From NCBI GenBank assembly GCA_947626315.1, contig CANQRQ010000004.1:1-64000 (forward strand): a stretch of 64,000 nt of DNA, written 5' to 3'. The notes under the pieces are model-generated. The model saw only the letters and a program-made list of their open reading frames with translations. It searched no databases and was not told the origin of the DNA. The position numbers and the translations under genes are program-made. This DNA is from an uncultured Oscillospiraceae bacterium (GTDB taxonomy: Bacteria > Bacillota > Clostridia > Oscillospirales > Oscillospiraceae). Of the stretch, positions 17,024 to 26,689 are shown in pieces; within the stretch, counting starts at the first letter, position 1, and every line of letters begins with the position of its first letter.

Positions 17024-17884
17024 ATGGGACAGAAAGTTAATCCTCACGGACTGCGCGTAGGCGTCATAAAGGACTGGGATTCCAGATGGTACGCCAGAGA
17101 GGACAAGGTCGGCGATCTGATCGTCGAGGACTACAAGATCCGCCAGTTCCTCAAGAAGACCCTCTATTCCGCCGGTGTTCCCACCATCGAGATCGAGCGG
17201 GATTCCGCCAAAGTCCGCATTTATATCCACTGCTCCCGCCCCGGCGTCGTGATCGGCAAGGGCGGCACGGAGATCGAGCGTCTCCGCCAGCAGGTGGAAA
17301 AGCTGATCGGCAAGCCCGTGGCTCTCTCCATCGTGGAGGTCCGCACCCCCGACACCAACGCCCAGCTGGTGGCGGAGAACATCGCCCAGCAGCTTGAAAA
17401 GCGCATCGGCTTCCGCCGGGCCATGAAGAACGCCATGGGCCGCGCCATGCGCATGGGCGCCCGGGGCATCAAGGTCAAGTGCGGCGGCCGTCTGGGCGGC
17501 GCTGAGATCGCCCGCTCCGAGTGCTACCACGAGGGCACCATCCCCCTGCAGACCATCCGGGCCGACATCGACTACGGCTTCGCCGAGGCGAACACCACCT
17601 ACGGCCGCATCGGCGTCAAGGTGTGGATCTACAAGGGCGAGGTCCTCTCTCAGACCCTGCGCACCACCCCGCGCACCATGGACCTGAGCAAGCCCGCCGG
17701 TGAGCGCCGCCGCCGCGACGACCGCCGCGGTGGGGATCGCCGCCGCGACGACCGCAGAGGCGGTTACAACAACGACCGCCGTCCCGGCGGTTACGGCAAC
17801 CGTCCCGCCGGTCAGGGCGACCGCCGTCCCGGCGGCTACAGCCCCCGGCCCGCGGCCCCCGCTAAGGAAGGAGGCAACAACTGA
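17024..17884 (+). CDS. rpsC: 30S ribosomal protein S3 with Arg/Gly/Asp-rich tail
   Basis: S3, 286 aa, at the mRNA entry channel. The KH domain ([20 protein letters not shown]) and the C-terminal domain through [11 protein letters not shown] are typical. From about residue 226 (17698-17881) a low-complexity extension of roughly 60 residues follows, built from [16 protein letters not shown] and related repeats and ending [10 protein letters not shown]. It makes the protein longer than the usual 210-240 aa. The tail is probably disordered and RNA-binding, by composition. The stop overlaps the rplP start. Confidence 0.97.
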   Translation: MGQKVNPHGLRVGVIKDWDSRWYAREDKVGDLIVEDYKIRQFLKKTLYSAGVPTIEIERDSAKVRIYIHCSRPGVVIGKGGTEIERLRQQVEKLIGKPVALSIVEVRTPDTNAQLVAENIAQQLEKRIGFRRAMKNAMGRAMRMGARGIKVKCGGRLGGAEIARSECYHEGTIPLQTIRADIDYGFAEANTTYGRIGVKVWIYKGEVLSQTLRTTPRTMDLSKPAGERRRRDDRRGGDRRRDDRRGGYNNDRRPGGYGNRPAGQGDRRPGGYSPRPAAPAKEGGNN

Positions 17885-18315
17885 TGTTAATGCCGAAAAG
17901 AGTCAAGTACCGCCGGGTACAGCGCGGCCGCATGAAAGGCAAAGCCACCCGCGGCAACTTCGTCAGCTACGGTGATTTCGGCCTCCAGGCCCAGGAGCCC
18001 GGCTGGATCACCTCCAATCAGATCGAGGCGGCCCGTATCGCCATGACCCGTTACACCAAGCGCGGCGGCCAGGTCTGGATCAAGATCTTCCCCGACAAGC
18101 CCGTTACCGCCAAGCCCGCCGAGACCCGTATGGGTTCCGGTAAAGGCTCTCCGGAGTACTGGGTCGCTGTTGTCAAGCCCGGCCGGGTGATGTTTGAGAT
18201 CGCCGGCGTCCCCGAAGAGACCGCCCGCGAGGCTCTCCGCCTTGCCAGCCACAAGCTGCCCATCAAGACCAAGATCGTCGCCAAGGGCGCTGAGACCGAG
18301 AACGGTGGTGAATGA
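17884..18315 (+). CDS. rplP: 50S ribosomal protein L16
   Basis: L16, 143 aa, contacting the A-site tRNA. It has [28 protein letters not shown]-like [32 protein letters not shown] and the [25 protein letters not shown] core. ATG 17884 overlaps the S3 stop by one base. An in-frame ATG at 17890 would give the common family start MPKR. Confidence 0.97.
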   Translation: MLMPKRVKYRRVQRGRMKGKATRGNFVSYGDFGLQAQEPGWITSNQIEAARIAMTRYTKRGGQVWIKIFPDKPVTAKPAETRMGSGKGSPEYWVAVVKPGRVMFEIAGVPEETAREALRLASHKLPIKTKIVAKGAETENGGE

Positions 18316-18316
18316 G

Positions 18317-18505
18317 ATGAAGGCAAACGAAATACGTTCTATGTCCGTCGGCGAGCTGGAGAGCAAGCTGGTCGACCTGAAGAAGGATCTCTTCATGCTC
18401 CGTATGCAGCACGCCACCAATCATCTTGACAACCCGGTTCGGATCTCCGCTGTGCGCCGTGACATCGCGCGCGTGAAGACCGTGCTGCGCGAGAAGCAGA
18501 ACTGA
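18317..18505 (+). CDS. rpmC: 50S ribosomal protein L29
   Basis: Two-helix protein of 62 aa near the tunnel exit. It begins [18 protein letters not shown] and contains [36 protein letters not shown], as expected for L29. The start ATG lies one base after the L16 stop. Longer readings of this frame are not family-like. Confidence 0.96.
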   Translation: MKANEIRSMSVGELESKLVDLKKDLFMLRMQHATNHLDNPVRISAVRRDIARVKTVLREKQN

Positions 18506-18518
18506 GGAGGTAAGAAGA

Positions 18519-18782
18519 ATGAGTGAACTGAGAACTACTTCCCGGAAGACCCGCGTAGGCAAGGTCGTATCCGACAAGATGGACAAAACCGTGGTCGTCA
18601 TCGTTGAGGACCGGGTCGCCCATAAGACCTATAAGAAGATCATCGGCCGGACCTACCGCCTCAAAGCCCACGACGAGAACAACGAATGCGGCGTTGGCGA
18701 TATCGTCCGTGTGATGGAGACCCGCCCCCTGTCCAAGGACAAGAGATGGCGCGTGGTCGAAATCGTCGAGAAAGCGAAGTAA
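18519..18782 (+). CDS. rpsQ: 30S ribosomal protein S17
   Basis: OB-fold protein of 87 aa that binds 16S rRNA early in assembly. Family segments are [84 protein letters not shown] ribosome site precedes it. Confidence 0.98.
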   Translation: MSELRTTSRKTRVGKVVSDKMDKTVVVIVEDRVAHKTYKKIIGRTYRLKAHDENNECGVGDIVRVMETRPLSKDKRWRVVEIVEKAK

Positions 18783-18795
18783 GGAGGCAGCCTAA

Positions 18796-19167
18796 ATGAT
18801 ACAGCAGGAATCTTATCTGAAGGTCGCCGACAACACCGGCGCCAAGGAGCTCAAGTGCATCCGCGTGCTTGGCGGCTCCAAGCGCAGATACGCCAGCATA
18901 GGCGACGTGATCATCTGCTCCGTCCGCAAGGCCGCTCCCGGCGGCGCCGTCAAGAAGGGCGACGTTGTCAAGGCCGTGGTGGTGCGCACCGTGAAGCCCG
19001 TCCGCCGGGCCGACGGCACCTATGTCCGCTTTGACGAGAACGCGGCTGTCCTCATCAACTCCGGCGACAAGAACCCCCGCGGGACCCGTATCTTTGGGCC
19101 CGTTGCCCGTGAGCTGCGCGACAAGGAGTATATGAAGATCCTGTCCCTGGCTCCCGAAGTGATTTGA
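18796..19167 (+). CDS. rplN: 50S ribosomal protein L14
   Basis: L14, 123 aa, at the subunit interface and the binding site of silencing factor RsfS. It shows [51 protein letters not shown] and the C-terminal [31 protein letters not shown]. One residue longer than the commonest length. Confidence 0.98.
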   Translation: MIQQESYLKVADNTGAKELKCIRVLGGSKRRYASIGDVIICSVRKAAPGGAVKKGDVVKAVVVRTVKPVRRADGTYVRFDENAAVLINSGDKNPRGTRIFGPVARELRDKEYMKILSLAPEVI

Positions 19168-19181
19168 GGAGGGACGAGAGA

Positions 19182-19523
19182 ATGAAGATCAAAAAAGACG
19201 ACATGGTCGTTGTGATCACCGGCAAGGACAACTACAAGAACTCCAAGGACTGGCTGGACAACAAGAAGGTCACGGCCCACAAGGTTCTGTCCGCCGACCC
19301 CAAGAACGGCAAGCTGGTGGTTGAAGGCGTCAGCGTGGCCACCAAGCACCAGAAGCCCCAGGGCCAGAACAAGGACGGCGGCATCATCAAGGTGGAGACC
19401 CCCATCTATGCCAGCAAGGTCATGCTCTACTGCCCCAAGTGCAAGGCGGGCGTGCGCGCGGGTTACAAGGTGGAAGACGGCAAAAAGACCCGCGTCTGCA
19501 AGAAGTGCGGCGCAGAAATCTGA
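19182..19523 (+). CDS. rplX: 50S ribosomal protein L24
   Basis: KOW-domain assembly protein of 113 aa, starting MKIKKDDMVVVITGKDN. It carries a C-terminal zinc-ribbon-like CPKC..CKKC pair (YCPKCKAGVRAGYK and VCKKCGAEI) usual in Firmicutes. ATG 19182 follows GGAGGGACGAG. An upstream in-frame codon at 19164 would overlap rplN and is rejected. Confidence 0.97.
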   Translation: MKIKKDDMVVVITGKDNYKNSKDWLDNKKVTAHKVLSADPKNGKLVVEGVSVATKHQKPQGQNKDGGIIKVETPIYASKVMLYCPKCKAGVRAGYKVEDGKKTRVCKKCGAEI

Positions 19524-19541
19524 GAGAGGAGAGACTGACTT

Positions 19542-20081
19542 ATGACAAGAATGAAGAAAAAGTATCTTGAGGAAGTTGCTCCTGCTCTGATGGCCAAGTT
19601 CCAGTACAAGTCTGTCATGCAGATCCCCAAGCTGGATAAGATCGTGGTCTCCGTCGGCTGCGGCGACTGCAAGGATAACGCCAAGGCCCTGGACGCGGTG
19701 ATCAAGGATATCTCCGCCATCACCGGCCAGCATGCCGTGGCCACCGTGGCCAGGAAATCCGTGGCCAACTTCAAGCTCCGCGAGGGCATGAAGGTGGGTG
19801 TGAAGGTCACGCTGCGGCAGGACCGGATGTGGGAGTTCCTGGACCGTCTGTTCAACGTGGCCCTGCCCCGTGTCCGTGACTTCCGCGGCATCTCCGCCGA
19901 CGCCTTTGACGGCCGCGGCAACTACAGCCTGGGCCTGAAAGAGCAGATCATCTTCCCTGAGATCGAGTATGACAAGATCGAAAAGCTGCGCGGTATGAAC
20001 ATCGCGATCACCACCACCGCTCAGACCGACGAAGAGGCCCGCGAGCTGCTCCGGCTGCTGGGCGCCCCCTTCGTGAGCTAA
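19542..20081 (+). CDS. rplE: 50S ribosomal protein L5
   Basis: 5S rRNA-binding protein, 179 aa, of the central protuberance. Conserved stretches are [77 protein letters not shown] and the C-terminal [27 protein letters not shown]. Confidence 0.98.
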   Translation: MTRMKKKYLEEVAPALMAKFQYKSVMQIPKLDKIVVSVGCGDCKDNAKALDAVIKDISAITGQHAVATVARKSVANFKLREGMKVGVKVTLRQDRMWEFLDRLFNVALPRVRDFRGISADAFDGRGNYSLGLKEQIIFPEIEYDKIEKLRGMNIAITTTAQTDEEARELLRLLGAPFVS

Positions 20082-20094
20082 GGAGGAGGAAACT

Positions 20095-20280
20095 ATGGCT
20101 AAGAAATCCATGATTCTCAAGCAGCAGGCCCCCGCGAAGTTCTCCACCCGCCGGTACAACCGCTGCAAAATCTGCGGCCGCCCCCACGCCTACCTGCGCA
20201 ACTACGGCATCTGCCGTATCTGCTTCCGGGAGCTGGCTTATAAGGGACAGATCCCCGGCGTTAGGAAAGCGAGCTTTTAA
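20095..20280 (+). CDS. rpsN: 30S ribosomal protein S14, type Z (zinc-binding)
   Basis: Short S14 of 61 aa with an intact zinc site Cys24-X2-Cys27-X12-Cys40-X2-Cys43 ([20 protein letters not shown]). It is therefore the zinc-dependent type that Gram-positives carry in this operon. It ends at 20280, just before a long structured spacer. Confidence 0.98.
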   Translation: MAKKSMILKQQAPAKFSTRRYNRCKICGRPHAYLRNYGICRICFRELAYKGQIPGVRKASF

Positions 20281-20478
20281 GCTTCAAATGAAAGGAAGCT
20301 GAGCTTCCTTTCACTCAAGGGCAGCGCAAAAGAGACCCTTTGATTGTCCAACGGGGGCCAAAAGCCCCCGCGGCAATAAACGGACGGCGAAAGGCCGTGG
20401 CCAATCAAGCATTGGCATGGAACCTCGCCGCCAAAACCGTGGCGACACGGTAACTCTAAATTAGGAGGATAAAAAACC
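20281..20478 (+). other. Multi-helix RNA-like spacer between rpsN and rpsH
   Basis: A gene-free stretch of 198 bases with ordered pairing. It holds a perfect 10-bp hairpin GAAAGGAAGC-tga-GCTTCCTTTC (20290-20312), AAGGG/CCCTT (20317-20340), and then a three-way junction. In the junction TTGATTG (20340-20346) pairs with CAATCAA (20402-20408) around CGGGGGC/GCCCCCG (20352-20370) and ACGGC/GCCGT (20384-20398). A final hairpin ACCGT/ACGGT (20436-20451) precedes the ribosome site TTAGGAGG. Most other spacers here are 10-20 bases, so this looks like a selected regulatory or processing RNA. Confidence 0.6.
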
Positions 20479-20877
20479 ATGCAGATCACCGACCCCATTG
20501 CAGATATGCTTACCCGCATCCGCAACGCCGGCAGCGCGAAGCATGAAACCGTCGACGTTCCCGCTTCCAAGATGAAAAAGTCCATCGCCGAGATCCTGCT
20601 CAACGAGGGCTACATCAAGAACTATCAGGTGATTGATAACGGAACCCAGGGCGTCATCCGCATCACGCTCAAGTACCTCCCCGGCAAAGAGAAGGCCATT
20701 CAGGGCCTCCGCCGCGTCAGCAAGCCCGGCCTGCGGGTCTATGCCGGCGCCGACGAGCTGCCCCGGGTCCTCAAGGGCTTAGGCGTGGCCATCATTTCCA
20801 CTTCCAAGGGCGTTATGACCGACAAGCAGGCTCGCAAAGAGCATGTTGGCGGCGAAGTCCTGGCATTCATCTGGTAA
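20479..20877 (+). CDS. rpsH: 30S ribosomal protein S8
   Basis: S8, 132 aa, a primary 16S rRNA binder. It contains [31 protein letters not shown] and the C-terminal [31 protein letters not shown]. In E. coli S8 represses the spc operon by binding its mRNA. The structured RNA immediately upstream makes a similar loop conceivable here, though unproven. Confidence 0.98.
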   Translation: MQITDPIADMLTRIRNAGSAKHETVDVPASKMKKSIAEILLNEGYIKNYQVIDNGTQGVIRITLKYLPGKEKAIQGLRRVSKPGLRVYAGADELPRVLKGLGVAIISTSKGVMTDKQARKEHVGGEVLAFIW

Positions 20878-20889
20878 GGAGGCGGCAGT

Positions 20890-21432
20890 ATGTCTAGAAT
20901 TGGTAGAGCACCCATTACCGTCCCCGCCGGAGTGGAAGTCAAGGTGGACGAGCACAACCACATCACCGTCAAGGGCCCCAAGGGCACGCTGGAGCGGACC
21001 CTGGTGCCTCAGATGAAGGTCACCGTGGACGCGGGCGTTATCCACGTCAGCCGTCCCGACGACACCAAAGAGAACCGTTCTCTGCACGGGCTCACCAGGA
21101 CCCTGGTGGACAACATGGTTATCGGCGTGACCCACGGCTTTGAGAAAAAGCTGGAGATCAACGGCGTGGGCTACCGCGCCGCGAAAGAGGGCAAGAATCT
21201 GGTCATGAACCTGGGCTTTTCCCACCAGGTCATCGTCCCCGAGACGGACGATATCCAGATCGACGTCCCCGACGCCAACCATGTGGTTATCAAAGGGATC
21301 GACAAGCAGAAGGTCGGCCAGTTTGCGGCTGAGGTTCGTGGCAAGAGGCCCCCGGAACCCTACAAGGGCAAGGGCATCAAGTATGACTACGAAGTGATCC
21401 GCCGCAAAGAAGGCAAGACCGGCGCTAAGTAA
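20890..21432 (+). CDS. rplF: 50S ribosomal protein L6
   Basis: L6, 180 aa, with two related domains near the sarcin-ricin loop. It starts SRIGRAPITVPAGVEV and has the signature GKRPPEPYKGKGIKY before a basic C-terminus. Confidence 0.98.
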   Translation: MSRIGRAPITVPAGVEVKVDEHNHITVKGPKGTLERTLVPQMKVTVDAGVIHVSRPDDTKENRSLHGLTRTLVDNMVIGVTHGFEKKLEINGVGYRAAKEGKNLVMNLGFSHQVIVPETDDIQIDVPDANHVVIKGIDKQKVGQFAAEVRGKRPPEPYKGKGIKYDYEVIRRKEGKTGAK

Positions 21433-21448
21433 ACGGAGGTGTGCCTGA

Positions 21449-21808
21449 ATGATTAAAAGACCTGATACCAGAGGACAGCGCATTAAGCGTCACCAGAGAG
21501 TGCGCGGCAAGATCTCCGGCACCGCCGAGCGGCCCCGGCTCTGTGTCTTCCGCAGCGAAAACAATATCTATGCCCAGATCATCGACGACGTGGCCGGGAC
21601 CACCCTGGTGTCCGCCTCCACCGTCGAGAAGGCTTTCGAGGGCAAGGGCGGCAACTGCGAGGCTGCCAAGAAGGTCGGCGCCGCCATCGCGGAGCGGGCT
21701 CTTCAGAAGGGCGTCGAGGAAGTCGTGTTTGACCGTGGCGGCTATATCTATCACGGCCGCGTGAAAGCGCTGGCAGAGGGCGCCCGCGAGGGCGGCCTGA
21801 AGTTCTGA
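21449..21808 (+). CDS. rplR: 50S ribosomal protein L18
   Basis: 5S rRNA-binding protein, 119 aa. Family elements are the basic N-terminus [49 protein letters not shown] and [28 protein letters not shown]. Normal Gram-positive length. Confidence 0.98.
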   Translation: MIKRPDTRGQRIKRHQRVRGKISGTAERPRLCVFRSENNIYAQIIDDVAGTTLVSASTVEKAFEGKGGNCEAAKKVGAAIAERALQKGVEEVVFDRGGYIYHGRVKALAEGAREGGLKF

Positions 21809-21826
21809 GAAGGGGGAGTACGAAAC

Positions 21827-22351
21827 ATGGCTTATAACAACGACAGGAGAGACCGCCGCAGAGAAGAGGCCCCCTCCGAGTTCATCGAGAAGGTCGTCTC
21901 CCTCAACCGGGTCAGCAAGACCGTCAAGGGCGGCCGCGTGGCCAAGTTCTCCGCTCTGTGCGTAGTGGGCGACGGCAAGGGCCGCGTCGGCTTCGGCATG
22001 GGCAAGGCCAACGAGGTCTCCGAGGCCATCCGCAAGGGCCTGGAGGACGCCAAGAAGAACATCTGCACCGTGACCCTCAGCGGGACCACGATCCCCCACG
22101 AGGTCATCGGCGAGTTCGGCGCCGGCCGCGTGCTGCTCAAGCCCGCGCCCGAAGGCACCGGCGTCATCGCCGGCGGCGCTGTCCGCGCGGTGGTGGAGGC
22201 CGCCGGCATCCGGGATATCCGGACCAAGTGCCTGCGCACCAACAACCCCGCCAACGTTGTTGCCGCCACCATGGTCGGCCTCAAGTCCCTGCGCGACGCT
22301 AAGCAGATCGCCGCTGTCCGGGGCAAGACGCCTGAAGAAGTTCAGGGTTAA
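21827..22351 (+). CDS. rpsE: 30S ribosomal protein S5
   Basis: S5, 174 aa, involved in mRNA unwinding and decoding accuracy. It shows [46 protein letters not shown] and [44 protein letters not shown] short, Arg/Asp-rich N-terminus precedes the domain. Confidence 0.98.
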   Translation: MAYNNDRRDRRREEAPSEFIEKVVSLNRVSKTVKGGRVAKFSALCVVGDGKGRVGFGMGKANEVSEAIRKGLEDAKKNICTVTLSGTTIPHEVIGEFGAGRVLLKPAPEGTGVIAGGAVRAVVEAAGIRDIRTKCLRTNNPANVVAATMVGLKSLRDAKQIAAVRGKTPEEVQG

Positions 22352-22363
22352 GGAGGGCGGAAA

Positions 22364-22543
22364 ATGGCAAATCTTAGAATTAAGCTGGTCAAGAGCCTCA
22401 ACGGCAGGCTTGAGAGCCACATTGCGACCGCCCAGTCCCTGGGCCTGCACAAGATCGGCAATGAGACCGTGCAGCCCGACAATCCCCAGACCCGCGGCAA
22501 AATTGCCAAGATCGGCTATCTGCTGCAGGTAACAGAAGAATAA
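22364..22543 (+). CDS. rpmD: 50S ribosomal protein L30
   Basis: Protein of 59 aa read directly from the sequence. It begins [19 protein letters not shown] and has [26 protein letters not shown], typical of L30, and ends [11 protein letters not shown]. The start ATG follows AAGGAGGGCGG, and rplO begins 14 bases after its stop. Confidence 0.97.
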   Translation: MANLRIKLVKSLNGRLESHIATAQSLGLHKIGNETVQPDNPQTRGKIAKIGYLLQVTEE

Positions 22544-22556
22544 GGAGGGGAAGAGA

Positions 22557-22997
22557 ATGTATATCCACGAACTTTCTCCTGTGCCCGGCTCTACCCATGT
22601 GGACAAGCGCAAGGGCAGAGGCCACGCCACCGGCAACGGCAAGACCGCCGGCCGCGGCCACAAGGGCCAGAAGGCCCGCAGCGGCGGCGGCGTCCGCATC
22701 GGGTTTGAAGGCGGCCAGATGCCTCTGGCCCGCCGCATCCCCAAGAGAGGCTTCAATAACATCTTTGCCGAGCCTCTGGAGGCGGTGAACGTCTCCGCGC
22801 TCAACCGGTTTGAGGACGGCGCCGAGGTCGACGCCAAGGCTCTGCTGGACGCGGGCGTTCTCTCCAAATGCAAGTACGGTGTAAAGATCCTTGGAAACGG
22901 AGACGTGACCAAGAAGCTGACTGTAAAGGCTGCTGCTTTCTCCGAAACCGCGAAACAGAAGATAGAAGCGGCCGGCGGAAAGGCAGAGGTGGTTTAA
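22557..22997 (+). CDS. rplO: 50S ribosomal protein L15
   Basis: L15, 146 aa, an rRNA assembly protein. The Gly/Arg-rich N-terminal half ([45 protein letters not shown]) and the globular C-terminal part ([30 protein letters not shown]) are typical. Its stop is directly followed by the secY start. Confidence 0.98.
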   Translation: MYIHELSPVPGSTHVDKRKGRGHATGNGKTAGRGHKGQKARSGGGVRIGFEGGQMPLARRIPKRGFNNIFAEPLEAVNVSALNRFEDGAEVDAKALLDAGVLSKCKYGVKILGNGDVTKKLTVKAAAFSETAKQKIEAAGGKAEVV

Positions 22998-24287
22998 GTG
23001 CTGCAAACGCTGCGCAACGCCTGGAGGATAGAGGATCTCCGCAAGAAGATCCTCTTCACCTTGGCCATCGTCCTGCTTTACAGGCTGGGCAACTCCATTC
23101 CCGTCCCCTATGTGAATGTGGAAGCCCTGAAGAGCTACTTTACACAGCTCCAGAACACGGTTCTGGGCCTGTACAACGTCATGTCCGGCGGGGCCTTCTC
23201 CCAGGCCACGATCTTCGCCCTGTCCATCCAGCCCTACATCAACGCCTCCATCATCATGCAGCTGCTCTGCATCGCCATCCCGGCGCTGGAGCGGATGCAG
23301 AAGGAGGAGGGCGAGGAGGGCCGCAAGAAGATCGCCTCCATCACCCGTTACGTCACCGTGGCCATCGGCCTGCTCATGGGCTTTGGCTACTACATGCTGA
23401 TCAGCAACAACCATCTGCTGAACACCCAGTATCAGGGCAGCATCCCCGCGGCGATCGTGGTCATTCTGACCTTCACCTCGGGCTCCGCGCTGATCATGTG
23501 GCTGGGTGAGCAGATCACCGAGTTCGGCATCGGCAACGGCATCTCCATCATCCTGTTCGCCAGCATCGTCTCCCGCATGCCCTCCAGCGTGATCAGCAGC
23601 ATCAGCAACATCGCCGCCGGCCAGCTCCAGTGGTGGGTCCTGCTGCTCATGATCCTGGGCGCGCTGCTGCTCATCGTCCTCATCGTCTTCGTCAACGACG
23701 CGGAGCGGAGGATCCCCGTGCAGTATGCCAAGCGGGTGGTGGGCCGCAGGATGTACGGCGGCCAGAGCACCCATCTGCCCATGAAGGTGAACATGTCCGG
23801 CGTTATGCCCATCATCTTCGCCCAGTCCATCGCCTCCCTGCCCGCCACCATCGCCATGCTGACGGGCGCCAGCACCGACGGCTGGTTCCAGAAGGTCTTT
23901 GGCAGCACCTCCCTGCTGTATGCCCTGATCTACTTCCTGCTGATCATCTTCTTTGCGTATTTCTACTCCACCATCCAGTTCAACCCCATTGAGGTGGCCA
24001 ACAACCTGAAGAAGAACGGCGGGTACATTCCCGGCTTCCGGCCCGGCAAGCCCACCAGCGAGTTCATCCAGAGAGTGCTGAACAAGATCACCCTCTTCGG
24101 CGCCATCTATCTGGGCATCATCGCGGTGGTCCCCATCCTGGTGTCCCACTTCAGCAAGTCCGCCGCGCTGACGGGCATCTCCCTGGGCGGCACTTCCATC
24201 ATCATCGTCGTAGGCGTTGCTCTTGAGACCTTCCGCACCCTGGAGGCGGAGCTGCTCATGCGCAACTACAAGGGCTTCCTCAACTGA
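22998..24287 (+). CDS. secY: Protein translocase subunit SecY
   Basis: Central channel of the Sec translocon, 429 aa with ten predicted membrane helices. It has an N-terminal RKKILFTLAIVLLYRLGNSIPVPYVN, the plug-region NVMSGGAFSQATIFALSIQPYINASIIMQLL and GFRPGKPTSEFIQRVLNKITLFGA near the C-terminus. The GTG start at 22998 abuts the L15 stop, giving tight coupling. It is the standard last gene of the spc block. Confidence 0.98.
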   Translation: MLQTLRNAWRIEDLRKKILFTLAIVLLYRLGNSIPVPYVNVEALKSYFTQLQNTVLGLYNVMSGGAFSQATIFALSIQPYINASIIMQLLCIAIPALERMQKEEGEEGRKKIASITRYVTVAIGLLMGFGYYMLISNNHLLNTQYQGSIPAAIVVILTFTSGSALIMWLGEQITEFGIGNGISIILFASIVSRMPSSVISSISNIAAGQLQWWVLLLMILGALLLIVLIVFVNDAERRIPVQYAKRVVGRRMYGGQSTHLPMKVNMSGVMPIIFAQSIASLPATIAMLTGASTDGWFQKVFGSTSLLYALIYFLLIIFFAYFYSTIQFNPIEVANNLKKNGGYIPGFRPGKPTSEFIQRVLNKITLFGAIYLGIIAVVPILVSHFSKSAALTGISLGGTSIIIVVGVALETFRTLEAELLMRNYKGFLN

Positions 24288-24306
24288 GCGAGGCGGGAGA
24301 GACAGT

Positions 24307-24939
24307 ATGAGACTTATACTTTTAGGCGCCCCCGGCGCAGGTAAAGGTACTCAGGCGGAGATACTGAGCAAAACGCTCAGTATCCCCACCATCTCCACCG
24401 GCAACATCCTCCGCGCGGCCATGAAGGAGGGAACGCCTGTGGGCCTGGAGGCCAAGGCGTATGTGGACGCGGGCAAGCTGGTCCCGGACGAGGTCATCAT
24501 CGGCATCATCAAGGACCGTCTGGCCCAGCCGGACTGTGCCAACGGCTACATTCTGGACGGCGTCCCCCGGACCATTCCCCAGGCCAAGGCCATGGAGGAG
24601 ATGGGCGTCCAGGTGGACTGCGCGCTCTCCATCGAGATCGAGGATGAGACCATTATTCAGCGGATGTCCGGCCGCCGGATCTGCAAGGACTGCGGCCAGC
24701 CCTTCCACGTGGTGTCCAATCCCCCCAAGAAAGAGGGCGTGTGCGACCTGTGCGGCGGTGAGCTCACCGTCCGCAAGGACGACGCGCCGGAGACGGTCCG
24801 CGCCCGGTTGGAGACTTACCACCGGGATACCGAACCCCTCAAGGATTTCTACCGGGAGAGAGGCAAGCTCAGAACGGCTGACAATCAAAGCACCATCGAG
24901 GCCACCACGGCCGAGATCAAACGGGTGCTGGGAATCTGA
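24307..24939 (+). CDS. adk: Adenylate kinase
   Basis: Interconverts ATP plus AMP with two ADP; 210 aa. It has the P-loop LGAPGAGKGTQAE at residue 6, the AMP site STGNILRAAM and DGVPRTIPQA. The LID carries a four-Cys zinc knot (CKDC and CDLC), typical of Gram-positive enzymes. ATG 24307 is chosen because it gives the family start MRLILLGAPG. Upstream in-frame codons fall inside secY. Confidence 0.98.
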   Translation: MRLILLGAPGAGKGTQAEILSKTLSIPTISTGNILRAAMKEGTPVGLEAKAYVDAGKLVPDEVIIGIIKDRLAQPDCANGYILDGVPRTIPQAKAMEEMGVQVDCALSIEIEDETIIQRMSGRRICKDCGQPFHVVSNPPKKEGVCDLCGGELTVRKDDAPETVRARLETYHRDTEPLKDFYRERGKLRTADNQSTIEATTAEIKRVLGI

Positions 24940-24941
24940 CC

Positions 24942-25730
24942 ATGTCGGACAGCATTTATATCAAATCCCCCAGAGAGATTGAGCTGATGCGCCAGGCCGG
25001 GAAGCTGGCCGCCGGGGCCCGCAGCATCGCGCGGCAGGCCGTGGCAGCCGGCGTCAGCACCCGGCAGATCGACAGGCATGTGCATGAGTTCATCACAAAA
25101 TCCGGCGCCGTCCCCACCTTCCTTCACTATAACGGCTTTCCCGGCAGCGCCTGCGTCTCAGTCAACGAGGAGGTCATCCACGGCATTCCCGGCCGGCGGA
25201 TCATCCACAACGGGGACATCGTGTCCTTAGATGTGGGGGCCACCTTCAAGGGCTTCGTGGGCGACTGCGCGGGCACCTTCCCCTGCGGGGAGGTGAGCCC
25301 GGAGGCCAAGCGGCTGATCCAGGTCACCCGGCAGAGCTTTTTTGAGGGGATCAAGTTTGCCAGAGAGGGCTACCGCATCTCTGACATTGGGGCGGCCATA
25401 CAGGAGTATGTGGAAGGCCAGGGGTATTCCGTCGTGCGGGAGTACGTGGGCCACGGCGTAGGCCGTCAGCTCCACGAGGCCCCCGAGGTGCCCAACTACC
25501 GCTTCGCCCGCAACGAGCGGGGGATCGGCCGGCGGGCGGACCCCCGGCTGGTAAGAGGCATGACCATCGCCGTTGAGCCGATGGTTAACGCCGGCGGCTT
25601 TGAGATTCGGGTCCAGCCCAACGGATGGACGGTGGTGACGGCGGACGGTTCGCTCTCCGCCCACTACGAGAACACCATCCTGATCACCGACGGCGAACCG
25701 GAGATACTCACCATGGCAGAGGATATCTGA
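24942..25730 (+). CDS. map: Methionine aminopeptidase, type I
   Basis: Removes the N-terminal Met from nascent proteins; 262 aa. The metal ligands are visible in [19 protein letters not shown] (two Asp), [12 protein letters not shown] (His), the Glu of [10 protein letters not shown] and the Glu of [11 protein letters not shown]. It starts two bases after adk. The segment [18 protein letters not shown] is slightly longer than in the E. coli enzyme. No KOW-domain protein follows it, unlike in several other Clostridia. Confidence 0.97.
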   Translation: MSDSIYIKSPREIELMRQAGKLAAGARSIARQAVAAGVSTRQIDRHVHEFITKSGAVPTFLHYNGFPGSACVSVNEEVIHGIPGRRIIHNGDIVSLDVGATFKGFVGDCAGTFPCGEVSPEAKRLIQVTRQSFFEGIKFAREGYRISDIGAAIQEYVEGQGYSVVREYVGHGVGRQLHEAPEVPNYRFARNERGIGRRADPRLVRGMTIAVEPMVNAGGFEIRVQPNGWTVVTADGSLSAHYENTILITDGEPEILTMAEDI

Positions 25731-25764
25731 CAGTCTAAACGACCGACTTTGGAGGAAATTTACT

Positions 25765-25983
25765 TTGGCAAAAGACGATGTAATTGAACTCGAGGGCACG
25801 GTGGTAGAATCCCTGCCCAACACCATGTTTCAGGTGGATATCGGCAACGGCCACATTATTCTGGCGCACATCTCCGGAAAGCTCCGGATGAACTTCATCA
25901 AGATTCTTCCCGGCGACAAGGTCACGGTTCAGATGTCTCCCTATGACGTCACCCGGGGCCGGATCACCTGGAGGAGCAAATAA
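25765..25983 (+). CDS. infA: Translation initiation factor IF-1
   Basis: OB-fold factor of 72 aa that occupies the A site during initiation. It reads [60 protein letters not shown], in full agreement with IF-1. The start is TTG at 25765, nine bases after TTTGGAGGAAAT, an uncommon codon that may limit its level. Confidence 0.97.
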   Translation: MAKDDVIELEGTVVESLPNTMFQVDIGNGHIILAHISGKLRMNFIKILPGDKVTVQMSPYDVTRGRITWRSK

Positions 25984-25998
25984 CAGGAGGCAAATCAA

Positions 25999-26112
25999 AT
26001 GAAAGTAAGACCTTCCGTGAAGCCCATGTGCGAGAAATGCAAGATCATCAAGCGCAAGGGCAAAGTCATGGTCATCTGCGAGAACCCCAAGCACAAGCAG
26101 CGGCAGGGTTAA
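25999..26112 (+). CDS. rpmJ: 50S ribosomal protein L36 (zinc form)
   Basis: Tiny protein of 37 aa read directly from the sequence, starting [20 protein letters not shown]. Zinc ligands Cys11, Cys14, Cys27 and His32 are all present, so it is the C+ type. ATG 25999 follows CAGGAGGC. Confidence 0.97.
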   Translation: MKVRPSVKPMCEKCKIIKRKGKVMVICENPKHKQRQG

Positions 26113-26304
26113 GAGGAGGCCCAGCCTCCGCCATCGCAGGACCCGGGGCGCGGCCCCGGTATACCCCGGCGGCATGGCCGTCGCCGCCTGACGGCGGCAG
26201 CCTGTCTTTATAAACAATCCCGCGGGAACAGGGGCTCCCTCCGGCGGGAACAAGTTCCTGTCCAGAATGACAGCGGGAAATTATCGAAAGGAAGAACGAA
26301 AAGT
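26113..26304 (+). other. Hairpin-rich spacer between rpmJ and rpsM
   Basis: A gap of 192 bases with GC-rich hairpins, including GGAGGC-cca-GCCTCC (26115-26129) and CCGGGGC/GCCCCGG near 26143-26159, then a less structured stretch to the ribosome site AAAGGAAG. It marks the start of the alpha-operon part. A role in attenuation or mRNA processing is only a guess. Confidence 0.4.
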
Positions 26305-26673
26305 ATGGCACGTATAGCCGGCGTTGACCTGCCCAAAGACAAGAGGATCGAGATCGGCCTCACCTACGTCTACGGTATCGGCAGAACCAGCGCAAAGAAG
26401 ATTCTGGCGATGACCGGAATCAACCCTGACACCAGAGTGAAGGATCTCACCGACGAGGAAGAGTCCAAGCTGCGCGAGTGCATCGACCACAACTTCATCG
26501 TTGAGGGCGACCTGCGCCGCCAGACTGCGCTTGACATCAAGCGCCTGACCGAGATCGGCTGCTACCGCGGTCTTCGTCACCGCAGAGGCCTGCCTGTCCG
26601 CGGCCAGAGAAGCAAGACCAACGCGCGCACCCGCAAGGGTCCGAAACGCACCATCGCGAACAAGAAGAAGTAA
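26305..26673 (+). CDS. rpsM: 30S ribosomal protein S13
   Basis: S13, 122 aa, in the 30S head contacting P-site tRNA. It begins [29 protein letters not shown] and ends with the basic [28 protein letters not shown] tail. Standard first gene of the alpha block. Confidence 0.98.
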   Translation: MARIAGVDLPKDKRIEIGLTYVYGIGRTSAKKILAMTGINPDTRVKDLTDEEESKLRECIDHNFIVEGDLRRQTALDIKRLTEIGCYRGLRHRRGLPVRGQRSKTNARTRKGPKRTIANKKK

Positions 26674-26689
26674 GGAGGGGAACTGATAA

